This document shows, piece after piece, positions 33,706 through 43,140 of a DNA stretch of 51,937 nt. Position 1 is the stretch's first letter. The number at the start of each line of letters is the position of its first letter. Source of the DNA: an uncultured Lachnospiraceae bacterium (GTDB lineage: Bacteria; Bacillota; Clostridia; Lachnospirales; Lachnospiraceae); the NCBI GenBank assembly GCA_947564645.1, contig CANOCU010000025.1, forward strand, positions 1 through 51,937. Reading direction: 5' to 3'. The notes below the pieces were generated by a model, which had not been told where the DNA came from, ran no database searches, and was given only the letters and a program-made list of their open reading frames with translations. A program made the position numbers and the translations under genes.

Positions 33706-34905
33706 TTAGCGTCTCATCCACGCTCCATTGGTAAAGTCCGGAATTGCGACCGGCGCGCCGCCCATTGCGACCGACTGCTCCGTAAGCGGCGTAATGCACA
33801 TCCAGGATGCCATATCATACACATCCACAGGGGATTCGGATCCTGTCCGGATAAACCTGACAAAATCACAGAAGGTAAGCCAGTCCATTCCGTCATGTCC
33901 TTCCTTCACGCCCTCCTCTATGTACTTCTTCCACACCGGATGTTCATATTTGTCCCGGTATTCCTCCACGTTATTCCAGTGCTTGCTCCACTCAAAGTGA
34001 TCTTTGGCATGTTCCTCTCCATCCAGGAACAGCGACTTATTGTCTTCCATGTACATCCCCTTCGTCCCCTGAACGGTAAAGCCTCTGGAATAATATCTGG
34101 GCAGCGAAGTATCCAGCGTGAGCAGGATGGTCTCTCCGTTGGCACAGGTAATGATCGTATTTACCACGTCGCCCTGACAGAACTCGGTATTATTTAACGC
34201 CTCATCCTCCGGTTTCTTGTCCTTTATATACTCTTTGAGCCCCTTGGACTTCGATGCCGCCGAGGTAAGCGTCATCATCCGGTTTCCTCTGTTAATATGA
34301 AGGATCCGGGCAATAGGCCCCAACTCATGGGTAGGATAGTTGTCCGCATTTCTGTGAATATAATTATGCAATCGATAATGCCGGTTCTCCTTTCCGAACG
34401 CCACTTCCTCCCTCAGATCATGCTTATAGCCGCCTTCGCAATGTACGATGCTGCCCAGCACACCCTGCTCTGCCATGTTCAATACCATCATCTCGTCTCG
34501 TCCGTAAATACAGTTTTCCATCATCATGACGGGAACGCCTGTCTTCTCGTAGGCCTCCACCAGCTTCCAGCATTCCTGAACCGAATAGGCTCCGCCGACT
34601 TCACAGCCTATCGGTTTTCCTGCCTTCATGGATTCTATGCAAAGATCCACATGATGCTCCCAGGAAGTACAGATGATGACCGCATCCACCTCCTGCATCT
34701 TCAGGATCTCCCTGTAGTCGGTGGTGATATAAGGCCTTTTCCTGCCGCTCTTCTCTATCATATTCGCCGCCTTCTCGCACCGGTCGCTATAGCTGTCGAA
34801 TACTGCCGTAAATTCCACATCCGGATGCTGCAGATAGACTAACTCCAACAGGGTGCTTCCCCTGGCTCCTAATCCGATCATACCAATCCGTATCTTTTCT
34901 TTCAT
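33706..34905 (-). CDS. Gfo/Idh/MocA oxidoreductase, GH109-like
   Basis: 399 aa. The Rossmann motif is GMIGLGARG (residues 8-16), and the GKPIGCE block (about 95) is family-typical. The middle carries NADNYPTHELGPIARILHINRG-like sequence, which closely resembles the YPTHxLGP region of GH109 glycosidases that use NAD to cleave alpha-GalNAc. Hydrolysis is therefore possible, but plain sugar dehydrogenase activity is the alternative. GAGGT precedes ATG 34905. It is the last gene of the sugar locus, downstream of the broken permeases. Confidence 0.85.
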   Translation of the reverse strand: MKEKIRIGMIGLGARGSTLLELVYLQHPDVEFTAVFDSYSDRCEKAANMIEKSGRKRPYITTDYREILKMQEVDAVIICTSWEHHVDLCIESMKAGKPIGCEVGGAYSVQECWKLVEAYEKTGVPVMMMENCIYGRDEMMVLNMAEQGVLGSIVHCEGGYKHDLREEVAFGKENRHYRLHNYIHRNADNYPTHELGPIARILHINRGNRMMTLTSAASKSKGLKEYIKDKKPEDEALNNTEFCQGDVVNTIITCANGETILLTLDTSLPRYYSRGFTVQGTKGMYMEDNKSLFLDGEEHAKDHFEWSKHWNNVEEYRDKYEHPVWKKYIEEGVKEGHDGMDWLTFCDFVRFIRTGSESPVDVYDMASWMCITPLTEQSVAMGGAPVAIPDFTNGAWMRR

Positions 34906-34926
34906 ATTCTTACCTCACTTTCCCTT

Positions 34927-35446
34927 TTAACCCTTAATTCCTGACATCGCCACACCCTCGATAAACTGCCTCTGGAAGATCGCAAACATGACTAACAGCG
35001 GAAGTACCGCCATGACGGCGCCTGCCATCATCGTAGGATAATCCGTTGCGTATTGTCCCTGCATAAAGGACAGGCCCGCGGACAATGTCATTTTTTCCGT
35101 GGACGTGTTCACGATCAGCGGCCACATCAGGTCATTCCATGCAAAGCGCAGAGTCAGAATACCTAACGCCACTAAGCCGGAGCGAACGAGCGGAAGCATA
35201 ATGCGTGAATAGATCACGAAATGATTACATCCGTCCAGTCTTGCCGCATCCTCAAGCTCACCCGGAAGGGCCATGAAAAACTGCCGCAGCAGAAAGGTTC
35301 CGAATGCGCTGAACAGATTGGGAATCAAAAAACACCTTAAACACCGGAAAAAAATAAAAAACACCCAATCCCAAGACCAACGGGGCGATCATTCCATAGC
35401 CCCATGCGTACTCCTTCATACCGCTTTTTTTCTTTCTTTTACCCAT
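34927..35446 (-). pseudogene. Collapsed MalF-MalG permease pair
   Basis: From 35446 leftwards the frame begins like a MalF-type permease ([33 protein letters not shown]). Near 35321-35336 it changes frame and becomes the last half of a MalG-type permease ([28 protein letters not shown]) to a normal stop at 34927. Most of MalF and the first half of MalG, well over 1 kb, are missing. Neither frame makes a working permease. The join may use the short shared TTTTTTGATTCC-like stretch. A misassembly would look the same. Confidence 0.85.
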
Positions 35447-35542
35447 ACGCCATTCCTCCTTCTCTTGTTATCCGATAGCATCCGGCCGCTCCGGACAGCT
35501 TATCGCATAAAGAGGGGATGCCGCTTTGCATCCCCGTCTTCG

Positions 35543-36889
35543 CTACTCATTTGCAAGTACTTCATTCATCTGCTCCGTAAGAGTTTCACATGCTTCCTGT
35601 ACGCTGATCTCCAGGTTAAATGCTTTCTTTAAATTATCTGCCTGATACTGTTCCCACTCCGCCGTATTGGCAGATGCCGGATATGCATAGGAATACTCCT
35701 CCGAGGACTTAATAAAAGATTGTAAATTATAGCCGGGATTCTTTTCGACCCATGCCTGGGCAGTCCCTTTCAGTGCCGGGATTGCAGCTCCTGTCTCCGC
35801 CGAGAGCTTATTTGCCGTCTCACCGGCCAGAAATTCCACCCACTTCCAGGCTGCTTCCGGATACTTGGTCTCTTTATAAATACAATTTCCAAGCCCGTGG
35901 ATCACCGTGGCTTTCTTGCCGTTGATAGAGGGAAGCTCCACCACATCCACCTGATCCTTCAGATCAGAATCCAGAAGCTGCGCCAGGAACCAGGAACCGC
36001 CCCAGTACATCGCCAGACGTCCCGACAGGAATTGTACATTTGCCATGGTCTCTACCAACGATGCTGCGCTGGGCGATACGCCTGCTTCCTGCAGATCGAT
36101 CCAGCACTGTACCCCCGCCTGGGTCTCAGGCTTATCATAACCTGAAGATTTTTTATCCGCGGAGATAATCTCACCGCCCGATGCATAGATGGTATTATAG
36201 ATGCCAACCTGCGTATCATAAGGCGCCCCGATCCCATATACGCTTCCATCCGCTTTGGTCAGCTGCTTTGCTATGTCCACCATATCTTCCCAGGTCCAGT
36301 CGTCGGAAGGATAAGGCACTCCCGCTTCATCGAAGATCTGTTTGTTATACCAGACGCCCACTGTATCAAAATCTTTGGGAAGCGCATATTGTTTTCCGTC
36401 AATATGATAAAGACTTACCAGTCCCTCCGGATAATTGGATTTATCAAGATCCGATCCGGCCAGCAGGTCATCTATCGGCAGAAGAATGTCGCCCTTCGCA
36501 TATTTGGTAATGTTCGGACCGTTCATCCAGAAAACATCCGCAATGCTTCCGCCCGTTGCCCCCGCTTCGAGCTTGGTCCAGTATTCGTCCCATACACTTG
36601 GCTCAAGCGTGATCTTAATGTTGGGATAAAGCTTATTAAACTCCTCCACACATTTCTCCAGATAACTCTGCTGCGCCGCATCCCAGAAGGCATAGCGGAT
36701 CTCTCCTGCAATATCCTCTCCAGGTCCGGCAGCATCTCCCTGTGACGCCCCCTCCCCGCCGCTTTCCGTGACCGCGCTCTTAGCGGAACTGTCTTCCTTC
36801 GATGTCGCATTGGAATTGCCGCATCCCGTCAGACTGCCCGCCTCCAGTACAATCGCAAGACCAAATGCCATCAGTTGTTTCACTCTCAT
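35543..36889 (-). CDS. Sugar ABC transporter substrate-binding lipoprotein
   Basis: 448 aa. The signal peptide ends in SLTGC (about residue 23). The rest is a standard CUT1 binding protein (EIRYAFWDAAQQSYLEKC; PNIKITLEPSVWDEYW; GSIADVFWMNGP; FSEAGAAIPALK-like end). GAGGAGG lies before ATG 36889. The gene appears intact, but its permeases downstream are not. The terminator at 37015-37059 separates it from the pseudogene upstream. The sugar bound is unknown. Confidence 0.9.
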   Translation of the reverse strand: MRVKQLMAFGLAIVLEAGSLTGCGNSNATSKEDSSAKSAVTESGGEGASQGDAAGPGEDIAGEIRYAFWDAAQQSYLEKCVEEFNKLYPNIKITLEPSVWDEYWTKLEAGATGGSIADVFWMNGPNITKYAKGDILLPIDDLLAGSDLDKSNYPEGLVSLYHIDGKQYALPKDFDTVGVWYNKQIFDEAGVPYPSDDWTWEDMVDIAKQLTKADGSVYGIGAPYDTQVGIYNTIYASGGEIISADKKSSGYDKPETQAGVQCWIDLQEAGVSPSAASLVETMANVQFLSGRLAMYWGGSWFLAQLLDSDLKDQVDVVELPSINGKKATVIHGLGNCIYKETKYPEAAWKWVEFLAGETANKLSAETGAAIPALKGTAQAWVEKNPGYNLQSFIKSSEEYSYAYPASANTAEWEQYQADNLKKAFNLEISVQEACETLTEQMNEVLANE

Positions 36890-37014
36890 GATAACCCCTC
36901 CTCTTCTTTGTTTTGTGTATCTTGCGATTATGATATTAAATTCCTCCGCCATCGTCTATCGACATCGTTTACCGTTTATTGTAATATATTTTAAAATCTA
37001 TCGATGCAATAGAA

Positions 37015-37059
37015 AAAACGACGAAAAATCTGCTTTTTACGCTTCTTTTTCGCCGTTTT
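37015..37059 (-). terminator. Rho-independent terminator after the binding-protein pseudogene
   Basis: AAAACGACGAAAAA (37015-37028) pairs with TTTTTCGCCGTTTT (37046-37059): 14 pairs with one G-U. Read on the minus strand a T run follows. It isolates the kinase/regulator end from the downstream sugar genes. Confidence 0.7.
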
Positions 37060-37087
37060 TGTCAAATATCCACTTTTTTCTTGTTCT

Positions 37088-38317
37088 TTATTTACCTTTT
37101 TTCTCGATATCCTGCAAAAAATTTTCCAGGGTAATCTCCCCTTGCAGAAAATCTTCTATATTCCGGCTGTATTCCTCGATCCATTGGCTGTTCCAGCGGC
37201 TTGCCGGTATTTCTGTGAACTTCTCTGCTCCCATCACCACCTGATAAGCCTCGTAGAGATCCGGCCTCTCAGCATACACCTCCTCCAGATCGATCTGGGG
37301 ATTTGAGGGTACCTGTCCGGTCTCCCTGAGGATCCTTTTCTGTACCGGCTCGCTCAGCATATATTTCAGGAAGCGGATACAGGCCTGTTTCTTCTTCTCA
37401 TCCGCCGAATCGCCTACCAGATAGCCGGTACAGGCAGACACCATCCCCACTCCTGCGCCATCCTCCGTCGGAAACAGCGCATAGCCCACATTCAGATTCG
37501 GATGAAGCAGCTGCTGCCCCCACACGCCGTTCACACAAATGGCCGAATGGCCGATATTAAAGCTTCTCACCTTATCCCGATGCGTATAATCCTGATCCTC
37601 CACACTGGACACCGTTTTCAGTCTCTCCAGCCTGTCCAGCGCCCTGGCCAGTTCCTGGTCGCTCTCATCTCCTGCCGCCATGCCTGCAGCTGTCAGGTAC
37701 AGACAGGTTTACGGATCAAGATGCAGCGATACCGTGGAGATCCTCTCTTCGTTCGCCCAGCGGCATATCTTCTCGCAGCATTCAAAAAAGTCATTCCAGT
37801 CCTCCGGCACTTTCTCAATTCCGGCATTCTCGAAAATCGTTTTATTATACCAGTACCCGCTCAGCAGCAGCACATCCGAGACTGTATACAGCTCTCCGTT
37901 TTCATTGACCCATCGTTCCCATATCACAGGCGAAATACTCTCAAGCAGTTCCGGGTCTTCCCGGATATAAGGCATCAGATCCAGGGCGTATCCGTGATCC
38001 ACCATAAATGCGTACAGATCATCTTTGCCCTTTCCGCCGGTAAATACCAGATCCGGCACTTTACCCACCGCCAGCATATCCTGCGCTTTGGCTACCGCTT
38101 TTTCAAACGAAGGCATTGAAACCATATTCAGCCGGATATCAGGATTTTCTTTCTCGAAGTCCTGGTAGATCTGCCGCATCACCTGATGGTCCTCCTCCAT
38201 CGTCCCCCAGCCATGAAGCAGCGTGATCTCGGTCACTTCTCCCTTCTCCTTTGTCCCGCAGCCAAAGCCTGACAGACCTATGATCACAAGCATCAGCATT
38301 GTACAGCATTTCTTCAT
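37088..38317 (-). pseudogene. Sugar-binding lipoprotein with an in-frame premature stop
   Basis: The N-terminal part (MKKCCTMLMLV, lipobox GFGC, EITLLHGWG; VPDLVFTGG) and the C-terminal part (FNIGHSAICVNGVWG; FPTEDGAGVGMVSAC) form one binding protein in the same frame, interrupted only by a TAA at 37709-37711, about residue 203. The frame stays open on both sides, so one base change would restore it. No SECIS or readthrough signal is evident. Without readthrough only a half-length lipoprotein is made. The start follows GGGGG as in its relatives. Confidence 0.85.
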
Positions 38318-38416
38318 CTTGATCCCCCATTCCCGCTCAGCATACAGATCCGGGCGCAGGCTCGGATCCGTATGGAATATCTTCCACCTATGGATCTTCA
38401 CGCCAAGCCCCTGTCG

Positions 38417-39934
38417 TTACAACATGCGCTCATACTCCCTGGGAGAATAACCCGTATATTTTTTGAACATTTTTGAGAAATAAGCCGTGTCCTCCACACC
38501 TACCCGCTCCGCGATCTCCCATATCTTTCTGTTTCCCTCTGTCATCTGCCTCTTGGCCTCCTCGATCTTCTTCCGGTTAATGGCACTGAACAGATTCTCT
38601 CCGGTCTTCTGCTTATAGATTCGGCTGAGATAGCTTCTGTTTACATAGACTGCCTCCGCCACATCCTCCAGCGTAAGCTTTCGCGTATAATTATTTTCTA
38701 CAAAGGACTTTACTCTTCCTACCAGATCCTCCTCATCGGCGCTCTCTTCCTTTATCCTTTCGGCTATGGTCAGCATACTGCTTTCGAGCCATCCCACCAG
38801 TGAAGTAATGCTGCTGCCGCGAAAAACCCGCTCATCGCCTTCCTCCTGCCCGGTCTCCATGACCTCCTCTTCCTTCCATCCAAACTCTCTGCAGATCCGC
38901 CGGCATTCCGCGAGGATCATCAGACACGCCATTCTGATCTGGGTATCCGAGAAGTTTCGGATATAGGTGGAAAATTCCTCCATTTTCTGCCGGGTTGTCT
39001 GCAGGTCTCCCTGCGCCATAGATGCGAGCATAACGTTGATCACTGCCGAGATCTCTTCTCTGCCGGGCTGTGATCCTCTGCCCACCCATACCAGATTGAA
39101 CCCGCTTTCGTTCCAGTCCAGAAAGTATGTACTCAGATAACGCAGAATCTCTCTGTACGCACTGCTGATCTTATCTATGCCTGTATAGGCTCTGCCTACG
39201 ATGACCATAAGATTTTCTTTCTCTTCCTCCAGCAGGCTGCAGCAGACGGCTTTCAGCTCTTCCTCTTTCCCTTCCCCCATCGCCGCCAATACGACATATT
39301 CCATCACACTGACGGCCAGAATCTGTATTTCCCACCCTTCAAAAACAGTGCGGATCTTATCTTCCGTCTGTTCTTTCGCGGCCTCCGTGTTCTCCCCATC
39401 TCCTATGCACCCCTTGATCACCACCAGTCTGAACCGGTAAAAGCACTCTTCGAACCAACAGTATACACTGTTCTTGCTCTCCTGCAGCGGATCCATATAT
39501 TCTGATTCATACAGCAGGAAACGGAGCATATCCTTCTTTTCTCTATTCCCTTCATGTGTCCGCTTAAGCTGCTCTTTCATCTTAAGCAGGACCTCCGGAA
39601 GCTCCTCCAGCACATTTCGCTTCATCACATAGCTCTTCACCTGATAATCGATCGCCTGCTTCGCATACTGGAATTCCGAATGTGCCGTCAACAGGATGAC
39701 CGCTATATCCGGCCACTTTTCATTGATGATCCGGGCCGCCTCCAGACCGTCCACCACAGGCATACGGATATCCAGTATCACCACATCCGGCTGCACCGCC
39801 GGAATATGATCCAGGATCTCCCTGCCGTTTTTATACCACCCTGCCAGTGTGTATCCCATCTCTTCCCATGAGATCAGCTCCTTCAGCCCTTCTCTCACAA
39901 AAGGTTCGTCATCTGCCAACATTACTTTCCACAT
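38417..39934 (-). CDS. AraC-type response regulator (YesN-like)
   Basis: 505 aa. A receiver (MLADDEP; VVILDIRMP with the phosphorylated Asp) is followed by a long helical middle and a C-terminal double HTH (KLTLEDVAEAVYVNRSYLSRIYK ... VGVEDTAYFSKMFKKYTG). Such regulators, with YesM kinases, control sugar transporters. ATG 39934 is the first that begins at the receiver. It pairs with the kinase 23 bp upstream and sits before the sugar-binding genes, its likely targets. Confidence 0.9.
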   Translation of the reverse strand: MWKVMLADDEPFVREGLKELISWEEMGYTLAGWYKNGREILDHIPAVQPDVVILDIRMPVVDGLEAARIINEKWPDIAVILLTAHSEFQYAKQAIDYQVKSYVMKRNVLEELPEVLLKMKEQLKRTHEGNREKKDMLRFLLYESEYMDPLQESKNSVYCWFEECFYRFRLVVIKGCIGDGENTEAAKEQTEDKIRTVFEGWEIQILAVSVMEYVVLAAMGEGKEEELKAVCCSLLEEEKENLMVIVGRAYTGIDKISSAYREILRYLSTYFLDWNESGFNLVWVGRGSQPGREEISAVINVMLASMAQGDLQTTRQKMEEFSTYIRNFSDTQIRMACLMILAECRRICREFGWKEEEVMETGQEEGDERVFRGSSITSLVGWLESSMLTIAERIKEESADEEDLVGRVKSFVENNYTRKLTLEDVAEAVYVNRSYLSRIYKQKTGENLFSAINRKKIEEAKRQMTEGNRKIWEIAERVGVEDTAYFSKMFKKYTGYSPREYERML

Positions 39935-39957
39935 AACTTTCCATTTCCCTAATCCGC

Positions 39958-41700
39958 TTATATCTTTGTTCCTGCCTGCTGCTCGATGCATGGAAGCTGC
40001 AATTCGATACGGGTTCCCTTACCCGGTTCGCTTTTTATGGTCATTCCATATGACTTCCCGTATAAATTCTGCACCAGACGCTGGATATTCATGATCCCGA
40101 CCCGCGGGTGCTCCCCTTCCTCTTTGATCTGAAGATTCCATTTCTCTATGTCAAATCCCACACCGTCATCTTCCACCAGGATCCACAGTCTTCTTTCGCC
40201 CTGCTCATCCGGCCTAAGCGTGCGGATCTCCACCCGGATGAATCCGGCCTCTCCCTTCGGCTCCAGGCCATGGATCATGGCATTCTCGACCAGCGGTTCC
40301 ACACTGAGTCTCGGTATCTTACATGTTTTAAGGCTCTCGGATTCCCAGACAATATCATATCGGACCATATCACAAAAGCGCTGCCCCTGCAGATAAAGAT
40401 AGAACCCCACGATCTCCATTTCCTCAGCCAGCGGGATCTCTATCTCTCCGTCGCGAAAGATTTTTCCCTGCATCAGTCCCGAGAATGCCGTGACCATCCG
40501 GTACAGTTCCTCATCCTTATTTCTTTTCATCCGCATACTGATCATCGCCAGCACATTAAACATGAAATGCGGATTCATCTGCGATTGCAGATACTGGATC
40601 CTGGCCTCCCGCGCCAGGATCTGATTTTCATATACTTCCTTGATCAGTTGATCGATCTTACGGGTCATTTCATTGAAAGAATCACTTATCTCATGAAATT
40701 CCCGGATTCTGTATTCTTCTAAGCTGGTCTCGAAGTCGCCTGTTCCTACCTGCTGGATCCTCAACGCTATGTTTCCCAGCGGTTTTGCCGTGCGAACGGA
40801 GAAAAACAGAACTGCCCCCAGCACAGCGGCAAAGGACACGAGGAAGATCCCCCAGCACAGTAAAAGCATCGGCCTAATCGATAAATACAGCATCTTCTTG
40901 GGAAGCACGATATACGAGGTCACTCCAAAGCTGCCCGCCCTTCTGCTGTAAAAATATTTCTTCCCTTCAAGATCGATCATCCCCTCCCTGTCGGTCAGCG
41001 CATCCGTGTCAAGTCCTGCCAGAGCACCGCCTCCCACCACCTTTCCCCCGGTGTCCTCCAGCATCCAGTAATAGCTCCTGTACTTTTCCAGCTGCCGGAA
41101 GATCCGCTCCAGGCTTGCTTTCTCTATGGCGGCTGCGCAATAGCCGATGACCTGCATGTCATTATCATAAAGCGCAAAACACAGATCGATAAAGTCCCCG
41201 TGCTGCCGGTAATAAAAAATCTGATCCTGATTTCCATAACTCTGTACACAATCCTGAAAATAATGATCCATGGACTCCCGTGCCGACATGCTCTCCGGAT
41301 AAAAATGCGTCCCCACAAACCGCATATCCTTGTTGAATACATAGAAGTCCCGTACCACCGGATAACTCCCGGCGATCCTGTTCCTCTCGGAAAACAGGTT
41401 CACACCCTGTTCTAACTGATACAGTATATCCTCTTCCGCCCCCCTGTTTTGCTCAAAAAAATCCAACAGGATCTCATTTCTCCTCAAATAGGCCACCACT
41501 TCTTCAAGAAATTGCTGTTTCCCGGCGAATTGCTCCTGAATACTCTGCATATAGAAATCCATATTTTCCTTTTCCTGGAGTGTCATTTCCTGAAACACGA
41601 TCACGGTGAAAATAAGCCCCAGAATGCATGTGACCGCAATATTGGATGTTATGACCAGCCGGACCAGTTCCGAACAAAGGGTTCTCTCTTTCTTTCTCAT
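39958..41700 (-). CDS. Sensor histidine kinase (YesM/LytS type)
   Basis: 580 aa. An N-terminal helix (about 13-35), an extracellular sensor of about 250 residues, a second helix (about 275-300) and a HAMP-like linker precede the His-kinase domain (SQMNPHFMFNVLAMIS) and the ATPase (LSVEPLVENAMIHGL; DDGVGFD). GGCGGAG lies before ATG 41700. It heads the sugar-sensing pair and is read from the promoter at 41726-41753. It is intact although the transporter it should serve is broken. Confidence 0.92.
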   Translation of the reverse strand: MRKKERTLCSELVRLVITSNIAVTCILGLIFTVIVFQEMTLQEKENMDFYMQSIQEQFAGKQQFLEEVVAYLRRNEILLDFFEQNRGAEEDILYQLEQGVNLFSERNRIAGSYPVVRDFYVFNKDMRFVGTHFYPESMSARESMDHYFQDCVQSYGNQDQIFYYRQHGDFIDLCFALYDNDMQVIGYCAAAIEKASLERIFRQLEKYRSYYWMLEDTGGKVVGGGALAGLDTDALTDREGMIDLEGKKYFYSRRAGSFGVTSYIVLPKKMLYLSIRPMLLLCWGIFLVSFAAVLGAVLFFSVRTAKPLGNIALRIQQVGTGDFETSLEEYRIREFHEISDSFNEMTRKIDQLIKEVYENQILAREARIQYLQSQMNPHFMFNVLAMISMRMKRNKDEELYRMVTAFSGLMQGKIFRDGEIEIPLAEEMEIVGFYLYLQGQRFCDMVRYDIVWESESLKTCKIPRLSVEPLVENAMIHGLEPKGEAGFIRVEIRTLRPDEQGERRLWILVEDDGVGFDIEKWNLQIKEEGEHPRVGIMNIQRLVQNLYGKSYGMTIKSEPGKGTRIELQLPCIEQQAGTKI

Positions 41701-41725
41701 AAAGTATCTCCGCCTCTTTGTCTAC

Positions 41726-41753
41726 AGTATATCTGGTTTTTTCCGAAAATCAA
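41726..41753 (-). promoter_or_regulatory. Promoter of the YesMN-type kinase
   Basis: Minus strand: -35 TTGATT (41748-41753), 16 bases, -10 TATACT (41726-41731), immediately after the terminator of the upstream MacB-like operon; its T-rich tail forms part of the -35. Confidence 0.55.
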
Positions 41754-41755
41754 TA

Positions 41756-41792
41756 AATCCTGCCGGGGTTCCCAATGGGATCCGGCAGGATT
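41756..41792 (-). terminator. Terminator of the MacAB-like operon
   Basis: AATCCTGCCGG (41756-41766) pairs with CCGGCAGGATT (41782-41792), eleven perfect pairs. On the minus strand it is followed by TTATTGATTTT. Confidence 0.8.
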
Positions 41793-41815
41793 CATGTCCT
41801 GTCACCTGTCTTTCT

Positions 41816-43036
41816 CTATTCATGCCGAAGCGCTTCGATCGGGCTCAGCCGCGCGGCCTTTCTGGCCGGGTAGATACCGAAGAAGATACCCACGGCCGAG
41901 GAGAAGAGCGCCGCGAACAATACCGTCGTCGCTTTCACTTCCGCCGGAAATCCCAGCATACCGCAGATACCCACGGCGCCCACGGAACCGATGGCGATCC
42001 CCACCAGCCCGCCGATCAAGGTAATGATGCCTGCCTCCGCCAGAAACTGCAGCAGGATCGAGTGGGTCCTGGCGCCCAGCGCCTTCCGGATACCGATCTC
42101 CCTGGTGCGCTCCGTCACGGACACCAGCATGATATTCATCACCCCGATGCCGCCCACCAGCAGCGATATGGCCGCCACGAAAGAGATAAACACCGTGACA
42201 ATGCCCAGGATGCTGTCGAACTGTGACTGCACATCGGCAAAGCTCTGCATCAGGATCTTATTCTCGCCGCGCACATTGTGCCTGCTCTCCATCAGACGGA
42301 TGGCGTCCGCCGCCACCTGCGCGGAATACTCCGCCTTCTCCGCCACAATATAGAACTGCTCGAAATCTTCCACCCAGAAGCCATATCCGACCCCCATCGT
42401 GGAGATCGGCATCTCGACCTGCAGATTGCCGCCCCCGTTCATGGCGGAGATCAGCGTCGCCTTGCTGTCCTCCCTGACGCCGACGATGGTCATCTCCTGG
42501 GTCACGTTATAGATCGTCAGATCAAAGTTCATGCCTACCACATCCGTTGTGCCAAAGAGCATCCTGGCGCTGCTCTCATTGATCACACACACCTTATGCG
42601 CGGACAGATAGTCGCTCTGTGTAAAATACCTTCCTCTTGCCAGCGGCTCCGTGGCCGCACAGTACTCCAGCGCTTCATTGCCCGCATATACGATCGCTTC
42701 GAAGTTGCCTTTCTTCCCTTCCGCATTCGCCCACATGGTGTACTGCGGTGTAGCGCCCTTCACATGCTCCACCTTTTCCTGGATCAGTTCAAAATCCTCG
42801 TCCGTGAACACCACCTCATTGCCCTCCACGGAATCGTTCGTATAGAGCGCCACCTGTCCGCCTGCCATACTCTCCAGCTCGTCATTGATCTCGCTGCGCA
42901 TCCCGTTACCGATGGATATGATCAGAATAACGGAGGCGATACCGATGATGATACCCAACATGGTGAGGATGGAGCGGCCCTTGTTGCTCTTGATATTCAT
43001 CAGGGCGATCTTGATATATTCCCATATTTGTGCCAT
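41816..43036 (-). CDS. MacB-like ABC transporter permease
   Basis: 406 aa. One N-terminal transmembrane helix (SILTMLGIIIGIASVILIISIG), a MacB periplasmic-core-like domain of about 220 residues, then a FtsX-type trio of helices (VGGIGVMNIMLVSVTERTREIGIRKALGA). This is the standard plan of MacB/YknZ exporters. The start is uncertain: ATG 43036 begins at the conserved MAQIWEYIKIAL; an ATG 13 codons earlier is possible. It follows the ATPase and adaptor in the same operon and exports an unknown peptide, drug or lipid. Confidence 0.9.
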   Translation of the reverse strand: MAQIWEYIKIALMNIKSNKGRSILTMLGIIIGIASVILIISIGNGMRSEINDELESMAGGQVALYTNDSVEGNEVVFTDEDFELIQEKVEHVKGATPQYTMWANAEGKKGNFEAIVYAGNEALEYCAATEPLARGRYFTQSDYLSAHKVCVINESSARMLFGTTDVVGMNFDLTIYNVTQEMTIVGVREDSKATLISAMNGGGNLQVEMPISTMGVGYGFWVEDFEQFYIVAEKAEYSAQVAADAIRLMESRHNVRGENKILMQSFADVQSQFDSILGIVTVFISFVAAISLLVGGIGVMNIMLVSVTERTREIGIRKALGARTHSILLQFLAEAGIITLIGGLVGIAIGSVGAVGICGMLGFPAEVKATTVLFAALFSSAVGIFFGIYPARKAARLSPIEALRHE

Positions 43037-43140
43037 TCCTACAACCTGTACCTTTCTTTCCCGTGATGCTGTCACGGCTTTCGGGCCGGAGCCTTTCCGG
43101 CCTGCTGTGTATGCATCCTCCGGTTTCCCGGCTGCTCTCC

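Noticed and set aside
37088-38317. Programmed readthrough or selenocysteine at the TAA
   Set aside because: TAA is not a selenocysteine codon and no stimulatory structure was noticed; a nonsense mutation is simpler.
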